64,000 nucleotides of DNA from Gymnopus androsaceus JB14 (GCA_009733575.1 ML769463.1:102277-166276), one strand, 5' to 3'. Positions 24,877 through 36,863 are shown, counted from the first letter of the stretch. The notes: generated by a model from the sequence alone, not told the origin. Translations and numbers: made by a program.

Positions 24877-26298
24877 ATGACCCCAGAAAGTGCCATCGAA
24901 CACGCCAAACGCGCTTTTGCGCTCAAAAAATACGAACAAGCCGTAGAGCATTACGCTACTGCCTTGGAACTTGTGTATGTCGCGCTTTTTCTTCCACAGC
25001 AAGCCCTACTAAACGCGTGGCGCGTCGTTTTATACAGCTCCCAAACATTAGGTGAAGACTCGCCCGAAATCGCGGATTTATACTTTGCGTATGGGAAAGC
25101 CCTTTTGGAAAATGCGATTTCTCAAAGCTCTGTGCTTGGAAAGGATCAGCCGGAGGATGAAACTGCGGAAGACAATAAAGGTGCGCTCTAAAGTATACCT
25201 TTTGTGACTTTTTTGACTGACGCGTCGAGTAGTGTTAGGCTCTAGTAGCGGTCCTATTCTTTCATTTTCAGGCGACGCTGAAGACCTAGAGGAAGATACA
25301 CCTGTCGACCTGTTTGCTCAGGCTGCTAAACAAGTGGCTGAAGCTGACGCAGCTGCAGCAGAGCAGGAGGAGGAAGACGAAGAGAAGACGCGGAGCCTGA
25401 GGACGACTTCAATGCGCTTGGGAAGTCCTTGATCTGGCGCGGGCAATTTATGATAAACAACACGATAACGATACAAATAACGAGGAGATTGCTCTCAAAC
25501 TCGCAGACTGCTATATAACCCTCGGAGACGTGTCACTGGAAACAGGTACGTACATGCAAAGCATTTCCAACACTACCTGGTAGCTAATAATCTATACAGA
25601 GAAATTCGACCAAGCTATTACCGACTATGAAGTTGGCCTGACGCTCAAAAGCAAACTTCTGCCCTGTTTCCTCTCGTCAGATAGCGGAGGCTCACTATAA
25701 ACTCAGTATCGTTCTCGATCTGACGTCTGGTCGTCTTGCGGACTCTATCACCCACGCTGAGCAAGCTTTGCAGAGCATCCAAAGCCGACTAGGGGAGCTT
25801 GAATCGGCAAAGGCGAATCCTTCGACGGAGAAACCGCAGGAAGTGAAACCGGATCCCAAGGGCAAGGGCAAGGCCTCAGCTGTAGTTGTACCTAAAGACG
25901 ATGCTGTACGGAACATGTCCGCTACGCAGATTGAGGGAGAGATTAAAGAGTTGGGGGAATTGAAGAACGATCTTGCTTTGAAGGTTAGTATCGAATGTTT
26001 TTCATACCTTCCTCATATCTCAAGAGTTGCGGTTTTTTTCCAGATCGAAGAGTTGAAGATGGCTCCGAATGAGACACTCGCCGATAGCGCTCCTGCGATG
26101 GTAGCCCAAGCGTTGGATAAAGAGTTGGCTGGTAGCTCTGCGTCTGCTGCTAACACTGCTGTGGTTAACGACTTGACGAGTATGGTCAGAAAGAAGAAGG
26201 CACCCGTAGCAGATGCTGCGTCCGCGAAACGCAAAGCTGATGACGAAGAGGATTCTGGGTCGGAGAAGAAGCCCAAGTTGGATGCTGGAGGCTCATGA
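24877..26298 (+). CDS. NASP/Hif1/Sim3-type histone chaperone (SHNi-TPR)
   Basis: Nuclear chaperone for histone H3 with interrupted TPRs. The start MTPESAIEHAKRAFALKKYE is a TPR; HGEDSPEI-like LGEDSPEIADLYFAYGKALL follows, then a long acidic block inside TPR2 (EEDEE), DDFNALWEVLDLARAIYD, a TPR around ALKLADCYITLGDVSLE, and RQIAEAHYKLSIVLD. The C-terminus has KKKAP and KRKADDEEDSGSEKKPK, a probable nuclear localisation signal. Three one-base corrections in short homopolymers (about 25387, 25418 and 25662) restore the conserved WEVLDLARAIY and SRQIAEAHYKL segments. The Glu/Asp-rich loop is a family hallmark. Confidence 0.85.
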
Positions 26299-26398
26299 AG
26301 TAGATTATTGTGTTTCCTGCCATGCATGTACTTTCGATATACGTATAATCATTTACAACTTGATGTAGTCGTGAGAATCATTCTTCTTCCTTCCTGTC

Positions 26399-28141
26399 AT
26401 GGAGGTCATCGAAAGGGATGAAGCTGGACACGTTTTCCGAATAAAAGTCAAAGATTTCGAGGTCAGTTACTATCTTTCGAGTATCCTGGTTTCATAGACT
26501 AACCGAGTTCAAGACCCACCAATTAGTGCTAGACAACGCGAAAGCGAACAATAGATCATCTAGCACGTCGTTTTTGAGTTTCATCGCCAAAGTCTTCCTT
26601 CCAGCTGGGTACCCCCGCAGCGTGTCGCCTGGTTAGTCTCGATTTCTCAAGTAGGTTGGATGTGAAGGACTTATTGGCGGATACAGATTATCTTCGGTAA
26701 GTTTTGCGTACTACACGCGAATCCCATCTCGTATACGATGCTCAAATGGGTTTCAGCTATCAGATATTAAACGCCCTCCAAGCCTTTTGTAGTTCGTTGG
26801 CAGGCTTGTTATCATCGAGGGCGACTCTGGAAGGATATGGTGTGGGAGATGCATCTGCTACGGCCACAAACGCGCTTCTGCTGACCGTCCTTCAAGACAT
26901 CTTTGGCCGATTGACGAGTCGGTTTAACTCCCACTAAAGCATATATACTCAACTTATCCCTTTTCAGCTATCGTCGGCGCCTTCTTCTTTGGCTCTTCTC
27001 TATTCCCTGAAGCCAAGACATACCGTTTTCTCGCCGACCTTCTCAACGACGCAGCCATCATCATCGATACGCTTTCGCCGCTCCTTGCTTCCTTGTACGA
27101 TGCGTACGCCCACAAATAGCAACATCCCTACCTTTCCTTCCTCCAACAGTTCCTCTGCGTGTTTACACACTCTGCCTAAGTGCATCTCTACGATCTCTAT
27201 GCGGAATTGCTGCTGGTGGCTCGAAAAACGCGATCAAGATGCATTTTGCTACTCCTTTGGAAGGGACTGGAGATGTTGGAGATTTGGATGCGAAAGACTC
27301 TAGCAAGGAGACTGTTCTTGCGTTGCTGGGTATGCTAGTAAGTCGCGCTTGTACTTGAATCAAACGCTCCTTTACGTGTTTATAGATTGGGACTCTTACT
27401 GTGCCGTATCTCACTACACCCTCATCGACATACGCGGTCCTCTTCGCCATGGTCTTTCTGCATCTCCTCATCAACTATCTGGCTGTCCGAGGTGTTATCT
27501 TTAGGACTTTGAATCGGCAGCGCACCTGCTTAGCTTGGATGGCGTTCAAGTTTGAACGTGGCCTTATGGCTACCCCCACCCATCTTGCGTCTTTGGAGCG
27601 TCTCTTCACGCACTCGGACAATATCCGAAGCTATCCCTCTGGGATAGTAACTGGCCGTTGCACTATGGGTTCAACCTTCTCAGCATGCTTCCCTAGCCCT
27701 GAAGTCATCGACATGTTCCGCCATAAACACTATATTCTCTGTCTCGACAGGACAAGTTCTCTGCACAAACCCCACTTTCATATCCTTTTAAAAAGCAACT
27801 ACAACTCTGCTGATCAACTGCAAGCTTGGGTCCTTGCATGTGAAGCTTCACGGCTCTTGGCTTCTTCAACGGATCTGACGATGGCAAACGATACTGGGAT
27901 AACTGCGTTGATGCGGACGGCCTTGGCTTCTGTAGATGAAGCTTATTCTGTGTTTTTGGAGGATATGCATAGGTATGGGTGGATAACGGCTACTGTGACC
28001 CCGGATAATGTTGCTACGAAAGAGGACGATGAGTATCGGTCGCCGGCGCTTCTTCCTGGTGCGCAAACGATAGCGTTTGCTGCTGGGCCTCCGAAAAGTG
28101 TAATATTAGGCTTTGGACAAGAGAGTAAGAAGGAGCAGTAG
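26399..28141 (+). CDS. RUS family protein (DUF647)
   Basis: Member of the ROOT UV-B SENSITIVE/DUF647 family, a conserved eukaryotic membrane-associated family of unsettled biochemical role. Signatures: FLPAGYPRSVSPDYLRYQ, LLSSRATLEGYGVGDASATA, FPEAKTYRFLADLLNDAA, SLCGIAAGGSKNAIKMHFAT, SSKETVLALLGML, GTLTVPYLTTP and NYLAVRGVIFRTLNRQR. Hydrophobic stretches lie at about 27380-27520. DYLR is encoded by a 10-nt exon at 26687-26696 between two introns. One extra base near 27094 upsets the frame before the PLRVYTLCLSASLRSLCG segment. The C-terminal ~200 residues are less conserved and end QESKKEQ. Confidence 0.85.
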
Positions 28142-29095
28142 TCACTATCTGTAGTTGTAATTTATTGAACTTCTGCAGGGGCATTCGCACTACCAGTAAT
28201 ACCAAATGAAGCTCATTCCTGGCACCTGCTGAGGTCATATTAAGTTTTCTGGTCCGCCTTGATCTTTCTTGACAAGCACTTACTACTTATTACATTTGCG
28301 AAACTCCACCTCTACTTTCGTTAATTCTGAATCTAACTGTCTACCCAGATCATTTTACCCAGATTTTCATTTGAGTAATGTACAGTGCTCTATGGGTAGC
28401 TTGGTGACCCACCTTCTATGAGGTTGGTGAAAGTGTTACGAGGTTCCTAGTTTCTAGTTTTCAACTGTCAACCTCTAGAAGGGACTGCTTTAGGCCTACT
28501 CTATGGGTATTTGAGACAACAAAATTGATGTCACCCCCCCAATTTTGTCGTCCATCGACATTCCAAATCGGGCTGTATTGAATTGCAATAAGTGACCTTT
28601 GTCCAACTTCAAACCAACTTTCTGCGTCCAGCTTTCAGGTCCAGCTTTCTACGTCCTTCAGCTATTTTCTGCAGCCTCCTTGAAGTGAGAGAGACGTACG
28701 CCTTTATTGCTAGATACCTAACTGTCTACCCATCTTACAGACAAATCTCGGTCTAATCATTCATCGCTGCTCCCGGGAGAATCGCGCGAGATTTAAGAAG
28801 ACACTAATGATAGTGTTGGAATAACAAGCCGGAGCCGTCAGTTGACTCATCTTGTACTTCCAGAGTCATTCAGACTCATCAACGGTTCTCAGTTATGACT
28901 TAGACTTACCATTGGCTATAAATCAAGCGAGTTAGTTGTCAAATTGAGTCATGTAGTTTATTCCATGTATTAGCTAGAACGTATAAATAAGTATCAGGCT
29001 CTGGGATCTTCGATCTCTATCTGCAAGAGCATATCTTTACCACGTATATATCTCAGTTAAGAACATAACCTTTCACAACCAGAACCAGAACCAGC
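28142..29095. other. Intergenic with short repeats and an LTR-like promoter segment
   Basis: About 950 bp without a gene. Short repeats: ctaactgtctaccca at ~28336 and ~28728, ctctatgggta at ~28388 and ~28498, and gtccagctttc twice near 28627-28650. From 28815 (tgttggaataacaag) to about 29075 the sequence has LTR-like features: a TGTTGGAAT start and a TATA box (tataaataag at 28982). No matching terminal duplication or second LTR was found, so this could equally be the promoter of the next transcript. Confidence 0.35.
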
Positions 29096-30118
29096 ATGGT
29101 TTGCAGCAGGGAGAACTGGGAATAATCCAAAAGGTTACAGGAAAGAGCCCAGCAGATCGAGACACAGGTAAGAATTCTCAATCACTCCTCTTGAGTACGT
29201 TGAGCGAACACAAATTTCAAAACATTGCAGGCTAGGAGCCCCAATATGTTGTTATACGGCGAAGCCTTGAAAAGGTTATCGACAGAGCCAAAGATAATCC
29301 TCAATATCATTGTGGGGGAACATGAAGCTGCAACAAGTGCACAAAAGCGAGAAATATTGTGCAACCTTGGGGATAGACTGCAGGAGTTTGACAAGTGTGT
29401 TCCATTTGCTTGATGATATGCCCGATGCAACCAATGTGTTGAACAATTATACAGGACGTTGGTCAACTGCAAAGAATTCATGGATACGTTGAATCAACAA
29501 CCAGTGATTAAGACGCTACTGTTTAGGGCTCGATACTTGAAGATGATAATGGAGAATTATGAAGAGATCAAGAAGAGGGGTGATGAGATAGAGGTGAGTA
29601 GCGTTGCCTAGATTTAAGACGTTGCAACCAATCATCATGTTCACAGAGGGGGATTATTCGACTGAAGATTGGTTGGTCGAATATGCTCGTCTCGCGAGAA
29701 GAGAACGAGGCTTCGCGGAATGTGGGGCGGCAACCGTATTCTTCGACGACACCGTCACCCAACTAATCGGAGGGACACCTGTCAATACCCAGACTTCCCT
29801 CTCACACACTGGCCCAGTAAGGCTTTTGAACGCACCTCCCTCCGGATCCATTGTCCCGACACCGCAACGACAAGACAGGTAGCAGGTTCCCCCACAACAT
29901 CCCTCTCCCAAGCTACTGTCGAAAATTCATCGTTCAACAATGTCGCGAATGATTTCCACAGCACCATTATGAACGACAATTCACGATTGGAAGGAGTCGG
30001 AAATATATATGGAGATATATACAACCAATGTGTAGTGCACATCCATAAGGAAGAACGGGGTGAGTTGCCCTCCTGCGTGAATATGTGTTCATTATCTGAT
30101 GTTAGGGACAAGCGGTGA
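29096..30118 (+). CDS. Unrecognised multi-exon gene, possibly broken
   Basis: Candidate start at 29096 (MVCSRENWE) hits an in-frame stop after nine codons. From 29238 a coding-looking exon reads MLLYGEALKRLSTEPKIILN and continues through REILCNLGDRLQEFDK; after an intron come CKEFMDTLNQQPVIKTLLFR and a helical, charged stretch. A later exon (about 29880-30060) reads ENSSFNNVANDF, then GVGNIYGDIYNQ, a pattern common near the N-terminus of mushroom STAND/NLR-like proteins. No NACHT or NB-ARC domain follows within the window. It may be a truncated NLR-type gene or an unrelated protein. Exon joins are uncertain. Confidence 0.3.
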
Positions 30119-31030
30119 ATCGTCGAGGATGACAGGCATTGATCCACGTGAGCACGCAGAGAATCATGGTCAGAAAACGACTGCAACAAAGGCCAAACTT
30201 GGACGATCGGTCCCGATATTCCTGTTGTATTTATTTTGGGTTTTAAGGCAAAATGATGGGATAAAATCAACTCGCCTGCGGCTTGGGGATCCAACAAATT
30301 TGCAGACCAGTTCCACAACTGATCGCTTCCGACAGCGCAATCAGACTACTGCTCGAATTTCATGGGGAAGGAAGACCTTTGACCAGCCTCAAACCGCGCT
30401 TGGATCATTGAGCTACAACGTGGAACCTCGATATTTACCTTCGATTCCTCCAGAACGCAAACAAGCACCAGGAAATCAAACCTGCAAACGAGGAACGAAA
30501 GTGTTGTCTAAGACAACCTCTGAATTGCATAGCCGTGCGCAGGCCGAAGCCTTGTAACCAGCCCATGAATTGAAAATCAACATGGTCCAAGCCTTCTTCT
30601 TAGCCAGGCATTCGCAGCTCACGAAACTGTTTGGAAACCATTATAAGCACCATATAAAGATGATTAGAGACGTTCCGAACGTACCTGAGACCCTAATGCT
30701 TTCAATTCTTTGCGTGCATGCTAAACATTGTCCAAGATTGAGAGAGTAAGAAGTTTTGGCCGATTTCTCAGTAAATAGCGCGGATAGAGCAGTTATGAGC
30801 AAAGGGATACATTAAGGAGGTTATAACAAGTGTGTAGCGTAAATTTTTTGGAGGGATAGCGATGGTTCATGAACGACTCCCCGTTTTGTTTTAACAGATC
30901 TTGGAGCATTCTCTGATTTGATCCAAATAAGCCGATGAACAAAAAAGATGCACAAACAAGATCAGCCAATCAGGAACGAACCTCTTCCAAGTCCGACTGA
31001 GCACTTAGATAAGCAAGTGGCAGGCACGTG
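30119..31030. other. No supported gene
   Basis: The plus-strand frame 30099-30557 contains a hydrophobic run (SVPIFLLYLFWVL) and may be a further exon of the preceding locus, but no join could be justified. 30560-31030 shows nothing recognisable. Confidence 0.35.
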
Positions 31031-32244
31031 TCAGAATAGATAAGAATGTTCTGCCAGACTATTGCCTTTTCGGGAATAGGGTTTATGGCGGAAACTGTAG
31101 CGAACACGATAGGGCCCTGTTCCCGAGAATGCCTGTGCCGCATCGGGATAAGCCACGGACCCAATTACCGTGTAATAAAATCTTCTCTCTCTTGAGCTCC
31201 TGCTGGCGGTAATGCCGTATTCTCGCTGTTCTTCCCGTTGTTCACGATCCGTGACAGTGACTTCGGGACCTTCTCCAAATGATGGTTGATAGACGTTCAG
31301 TGCGCCCAGATCTGCCACAGTTTCTTGTCTTGATTGAGTGAGGCTAGATGATCTGTTAAGAGGGAGAAGCACGCATTATCCTAAGCTGTGATGAAAACAG
31401 AATATTGTACTGAAATTAAACTCACAACTCGATTTGTGGTATCCCAACTGAATTCCTACGTCTGGAGACAGTTTGAGTCACAGGAGTTGGTGAACCACTC
31501 ATGCTTGCTGGTAGTATCAGAATTTGAGCGAATGATCAAAAGGGAATAATCAGATATTTATTAAGAACAAAGTAGTATTTGATATGGTCACCTTCATCCT
31601 TAGAAGAGCGTTGATGAGCATGAGTTCGTCGTCTCATCATTGCTGTAGTAATATCATCTCGCTGTTCTTCCCATTGTTCACAATCCGCAGCAATGACTTC
31701 GGGAGCTTCACCAAGTGATGGTTCATCGACTTTGAGTGCGTCTGGATCTGCCACAGTTTCTCGTCTTGATTGAGTGGTGCTAGATGATCTGTTAAAAAAG
31801 AAAAGCGCGCATTGTCTTAAGCCGTGATGAAAAGGGAATATTGTGCTCACAACTCGATTTCTGGTACCCCCACTGAATGCCTACGCGTGGAGACAGTTTG
31901 AGCCTCTACATCCTCTGGTGCTGATTTGAATTCACTGAAACCAGATGATCTGTGTGCAAAAAATGTACGAAGATTACACAGCGATCCCTGCAGATCTTCG
32001 GATGACTAACATCAACGAACCCACCGCCCCAACTACACCGAGGACAGTTACTGGCACTGAATTATTCTTATATCCTACCGTTTATCTATCAGAGCATGAT
32101 TTACATCTTTAAAGCAGACGTACCTGCAATCGTAGAGCCTATTCCCGCCGCAAACACCAGGATATTCACTAAACGCTGCTTTTGAGACTGGAATGACTCG
32201 TGGGGTCGAATTCGGTAACGCATTGGATTCCAACTTGAAGGCAT
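31031..32244 (-). CDS. Small two-TM membrane protein, copy 1, with duplicated tail exons
   Basis: Minus strand. The start at 32244 gives MPSSWNPMRYR, then an amphipathic stretch and hydrophobic segment LVNILVFAAGIGSTIAG. After an intron comes NNSVPVTVLGVVGAVGSLM, a second hydrophobic segment. The cytoplasmic tail contains EFKSAPEDVEAQTVSTRR, then two homologous exons (SSSTTQSRRETVAD and SSSLTQSRQETVAD, each followed by PSxGExPEV and EQxEEQR). Closely related to the gene at 36235-36863, which lacks the tail duplication. No known family is recognised. Exon joins in the tail are approximate. Confidence 0.5.
31225..31475 (-). repeat. Tail exon/intron repeat, unit 2
   Basis: About 250 bp including gatctgccacagtttcttgt and the following intron. 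It matches 31665-31905 (gatctgccacagtttctcgt and onwards), at a spacing of about 440 bp. Coding and intronic bases are both shared, so the unit was copied as DNA. Confidence 0.8.
31665..31905 (-). repeat. Tail exon/intron repeat, unit 1
   Basis: Counterpart of 31225-31475. Shared blocks include gacttcgggagcttcaccaa versus gacttcgggaccttctccaa, and ctcacaactcgattt in the intron-exon border. Confidence 0.8.
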
Positions 32245-32290
32245 GGCTTGTTTGAACTGGTGACTCGAAGAAGAGCTGGCAAATGGGCGA
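31905..32290 (-). repeat. Paralogous segment shared with 36490-36905
   Basis: High similarity over about 400 bp, both coding and intronic: gcgatccctgcagat, aacgaacccaccgcc, gaattattcttatatcctac, accaggatattcacta. The two copies are in the same orientation, 4.6 kb apart, on either side of the FHA gene. Confidence 0.9.
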
Positions 32291-32628
32291 GTGATGGTAT
32301 GAATAGCAAACGAGGTCTACAGCTTTAAGTTTCAAGCCGGTGTTCATCGGAAGCTGTCAAATTAACATACTTACCAAATACTTACACTGATACAGCTAGT
32401 ACAAAATCCCAGCCTTGCCATGACTGCTGTGCCTTGAGAGGGCGTAAAAATCCGGTTTATAATAGGAAGATGTTGTAAACCCTGTTCGTCATAAACATCT
32501 TGAGACTTCTAGTGAGCCATCAGGCGCTTGTTGAACGATCATGTGCGGTTTAAATCGCGCCTAAAGCTTAAGCGCCCAAATTTCCAACTTCACTTGTTTA
32601 CCTTGATCAACCTTACTCTCTTCTCAAG
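32245..32628. other. Divergent promoter region, two-TM gene / FHA gene
   Basis: 384 bp between the two starts. It contains gtttataataggaag near 32455 and a pyrimidine-rich run (ttactctcttctcaag) just before the FHA gene ATG. No ORF of note. Confidence 0.45.
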
Positions 32629-35600
32629 ATGAGCTCTCCGTCTTCTCCAATGATGGAGGACAGTCAAATTGGCAGATATGGGACAATGTCTCTAATGAAG
32701 CAAAACGAATCCGACACTGTCGTCGCAGCCTTTGGGATTGATTCTGACAACCTCACCTTTGGCAAAGACCATGATTGCGGGGTGAGATTGTACTATCCGG
32801 ATGTCAGTCCCATTCACTGCAAAATCACGTTCCAGGAGGGAAAGGTGAATAATGGACCAATCATATTCGAAAATCTTTAACCTCACAATCTGCAGGCCTT
32901 TCTCGTTGTTTTAGGAACACTGCTAGTCGACGGATGCAGAGTTTCTGCCAGTTCTTCCACATCTTCCCCGAATACTATACCTCTCGCCAACAATTCAGAA
33001 ATTGAAATACATGGGAAACGTTTTAGATTCACGTATCCACCCAAGGAATTGCGCGCTCAGTTGTTGTCTACTCCAACGGGTCAGTGTTGTTTGATAATTT
33101 CTCGGTCAATTCTGCTAATATGGCATACTTAGTCCCCAAAAAGCGCGCCCTGCGCCTTTCCATGATTCAATCTGCAGAGGTCTTTTCACCTCGTCCATTT
33201 CCGAATCCAATGGAAAATCTGCGTGTTCTGAAAAGCCCACTCAAACCATACCATATTCGTTCCCAGTCTTCCACGCCTACGCCTTCTCCTTCTCGATCCC
33301 TTTTTTCCTCTACTATTTCTGCCAATCACGAAGACGATGAAGATGAAATTATTCTTGTAGAAGGCAATTGTCCACGGGTAGTTGAAGAGGAGACGGATCT
33401 TGTCATTTTGGAGGATGTCGAAGTCCCATCAGCCGTTAGGTCAAATTCCCCGAACAAGTCCCCAACAAAGTCAAAGTATATTGCGGCGCCTCCCCCCATC
33501 CTTCTACCCCCGCAGCCTCCCATTACGCCTCGAAGGTCTCGCCCTACTCTGCACAAAGCAGTGTTGATTCGAAGTGTACAGCGTGCAGTCATGCAGGCCG
33601 AGTTGCAACGAGAGGAGGAAGAAATCGAAGAGGAAGAAGAGGCTGAAGTCTTTGATACTATTGTCAGCGACGATGTGGAAGAGGAGGAGGAGGAAGAGGA
33701 AGAGGATCACGAGCAGCCGGATTCAGCAGTCGAAACGGAGACCGTGGAAGAAGCCCCGCAACCTGTTTGGAAAGCCAGCCTGGAACGGATCTGGCCTTTC
33801 CGTCGCTCTACTTCTCCGACAAAGAATGCCGCGATAGAAGAGGGTGTCAACGCTCCTGCTGATGGGGCTCCTATGGACGTTGACGTAGACGCTGTCGAAG
33901 ATGTACGCGGGGCGGAAAAGCTCAAGGAGGAGGAAGCGGAGGAAGCCAACGAAAACCCGGCTCCTCTCTACCCTCGTTTGGATCTGTCGTTGACTGGTAT
34001 TCCTGCTCGCCGACTGTTCAATACACCCCAACCTCAGCGTCAGATATCTTCTCAGTCATCCCGCCTTAGTCTAGGTCCCTCAGACCGACCTAGGATGTCA
34101 ATGGGCGGTGGCGAAGCGCGAAGAATCAAGGTGGAGGAACAGCCTTGGAAAGTGCAAGATCTTGTCGTTCCAGCACCGCCGTCTTCTCCTACAAAGACAT
34201 CGAACACGCCTGGGAATCGCGAAAGGACACCTGCAAAGTCGCTTTCCGAGGCAGAGCGACGAGCGATCCAGGAACGACGCAGGTCTGCTGTTCGTACGCC
34301 AGACAACTTTTTCTCTGGTACCAGTGGAACTCCAGGTTTGGGGCCTTCTTCGCCTGTGAAGAATGCGGCGCACACGCCCATGAAAGCGGGCAGAATGTCT
34401 CTCGCTGCAGGAGATGATAAGCTCGATACACGAAGTTTGTTAGAAAAGATGAAAGAGAGGGTCGAGGGGATGAAGGCTGAGCGACGAGCTTCTATGGCTT
34501 CACCTCAGAAGATGAACTTCGTGGAGGCTAAAGCTCCTATGGACAATGATGAAGAGTTTTCCTTGTTACGTTCACCTGCGAAACAGGCTCCCCGACTTTC
34601 ATCTGTTTTCGCTGCTGATGAGCCAGAACTGCACTCTGCGACAGATCCCATTGTGTCTCCTCCCGAAACTGTCATCAGCTCTGACTCTGGATCGTCCGCG
34701 GCGCACGACGAAAACGAAGATACCGAAATGGTCGACGCGGTTGCTCCTACTACAGCGGTAAGGGATAGCCAACACGGATCGTCAGCGTCTCCGCCAAAGC
34801 CCCGTACCGCGAACAAGAAGGCTCCCAAGGGAAAGTTCATTGATACACCTTCTCTAGCGGACGATGAGGCATCGCCTGATGTTGCTGGGAGGATGGCGGA
34901 GCCAGAAAGCGACGACGAACAAACCACTAAAAAACCAACTAAAGTCCTGCGGGGAACCGGCAAGGCATCGTCTAAGACTGATAATGAGCTTCCCAAGGTG
35001 AAAATCTTCCCCTCCGTGTAATTTTCCGCTGCTTATGAGTCGTTTACAGAGATCTGTCAAACCACCTTCCAAATCAAAATCTGCCATTAAACCTCCTTCA
35101 TCCAGCTCCGCTTCAGTGGAGGTGATTGTTGAAGCTCCACCAGCCCAAGCAGAAAGTTCAATTGAAGTGGACGAACCCTCCGCAGAGGCTAACCAGCTGT
35201 TGAAGCCTGCAGCTCGTGGGAGATCGCGTTCACGCTCCAAAACCCCAAATCCACAACCAGTCGCCCCTTCAGAAGCGAGTGAAACCGAGGATACTGCTGC
35301 TCCTCCACGACCTACTCGAACTACCGGTACGCGTCGCACAGCTCGCAAACCTTCCGCAGAGCCAGATGCTCAGGCAGCGACTCCCGGCGATGAAACGCCT
35401 GTTCCTACAAAGCGCACCCGAAAAACACCGATGTCAGCGGCGCGCGCACGAGGGAAGGCGACAGAGAGTTCTGACACGGAATCAACCGTGTCGAAGAAAC
35501 CTCCAAGTCGCACCACGCGATCGAGAGCAAAGACGCCAGTGTCGGAAGTCGAGACAGATGATGATGATTCGCGAAATGCGGAGGAGGTGGATGAAGAAGT

Positions 35601-35979
35601 GACGATTACGAAAACCAAGAGGGGAAGGCGTCCGAAGGCTGCTGTCGTACCGGAGGCTATAAAGGAAGAAGAGGCTGACGAGTTACCAAAGAAGACTGGT
35701 AAAGCCAAGAAAGCAGCGCCTGCCTCAGATACCCTTTCTACAGCTCCTCCCGCCACGACGGGGACGAAAGGAAGGTCCAAGAAGGCCGCCGTCTCCGAGC
35801 CAGAAGCAAACGTCGACAAGGAGAATGCTGCCAGTGAAGACGAGCCAGTGACCACGAAGACACGAGGCAGGCCGCGTAAAGCCCCGGTGAAAGTCAAGGA
35901 GGAACCTTCTACTGAACCAGAGACGGGTGTACGTGCGGGTGCAAAGACGCGAGCAATGCGTACAAGGTCAAAGACATGA
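32629..35979 (+). CDS. FHA-domain, AT-hook chromatin-type protein
   Basis: Residues ~20-115 form an FHA phosphopeptide-binding domain split over exons 1-2 (LTFGKDHDCGVRL, VSPIHCKITFQ, GTLLVDGCRV, LANNSEIEIHGKRF). The remaining ~950 residues are disordered: many SP/TP sites (SPNKSPTKS, TPAKS), an acidic run (EEEEIEEEEEAEVFD), a helical segment AEAERRAIQERRR-like, and C-terminal Arg/Lys/Pro clusters with AT-hook cores KRGRRPKA and TRGRPRKA. An intron at about 34999-35051 joins ELPK to RSVKPPSKSKS, so the two long open frames are one gene. An N-terminal FHA with a long SP/TP-rich tail recalls Ki-67- or MDC1-like organisation; this is analogy, not homology shown. Confidence 0.75.
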
Positions 35980-36234
35980 CATGGTCCGTTAATTGGACTA
36001 GTAATCGGCTTAGAATGTACAATAACTGTATGCTTTTATATCTTCTTGCTCTTTTTCGTCGTTTTTGTTTACAAAAATTGTGTGTATACATATACCCCAA
36101 TCCATCAGGTACTGCATGGATGAATACCTCTTGCTCTTCTACTGCACATCCCCCTCCCACCGATTCCAATAATGCATCGTGTGTCTAACCCACGAATGGA
36201 TTATGGATGGAGAATGGCCATGGTAGAATGTACC

Positions 36235-36863
36235 TCATCGATCATCGTCAAAGGAAGGTGGTCGGGGTACGTATGCGTAAGGATGGATGAATTGATGCGG
36301 CAGAAGAAAAAGTCGGTTGTCAAATTCTTCAAGTACGATGGAGTTAGTCGTAGAGCGGACTATCGGAGTTTCAATCGTTTCGAGGTCAAGCTTGTCTCGC
36401 GATGAATCCCAGAGATCGGGCCCAGGGTAGAGCGCTGGTGGGTATTCCACAGGTGAAGTCGATAGCAGTGGCACGTTTGCACTATCTCTGGAGATAGCTT
36501 GGGCCTCCACATCCCTTGGTGCTGATTTGAAATGACTGAAGCTTGATGACCTGTGGTGTGAGAAAAGACAAGATGTACGAAGAGTCAAAGATTTAAAGCG
36601 ATCCCTGCAGATTTTCGGGATGAGACTAACATTAACGAACCCACCGCCGCAATTACACCAAGGACAGTCACCGGCACCGAATTATTCTTATATCCTACCA
36701 TTTATCGGTAACATGCCATGATCTATATCTTCGAAGTAGACGTACCTGCAATTGTAGAGCCTAATCCAACTGCAAATACCAGGATATTCACTAGCTGCTG
36801 CTTAAGTTGAGACTGGAGTGACTCGTGTCGACTTTGGTGACGCATTACTGGATTCCAGGGCAT
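36235..36863 (-). CDS. Small two-TM membrane protein, copy 2
   Basis: Start MPWNPVMRHQSRHESLQSQL, then hydrophobic LVNILVFAVGLGSTIA; intron; NNSVPVTVLGVIAAVGSL, a second hydrophobic segment; intron; tail SSFSHFKSAPRDVEAQ through YVPRPPSFDDDR-stop. The tail differs from copy 1 after DVEAQ and is Pro/Tyr/Asp-rich. Both splice sites are conserved with copy 1. No known family. The pattern of a conserved membrane half with diverging tails suggests different cytoplasmic partners, which is inference. Confidence 0.55.

Noticed and set aside
28815..29075. Firm annotation of a retrotransposon LTR
   Set aside because: Only the start and TATA box fit; no target duplication, primer-binding site or second copy in the window.
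34505..34996. 163-codon minus-strand frame inside the FHA gene
   Set aside because: Shadow of the Ser/Asp-rich coding strand; no start context, splice sites or family resemblance.
35370..35897. 175-codon minus-strand frame inside the FHA gene
   Set aside because: Mirror of the Lys/Glu/Ala-rich plus-strand frame, which continues across a good intron.
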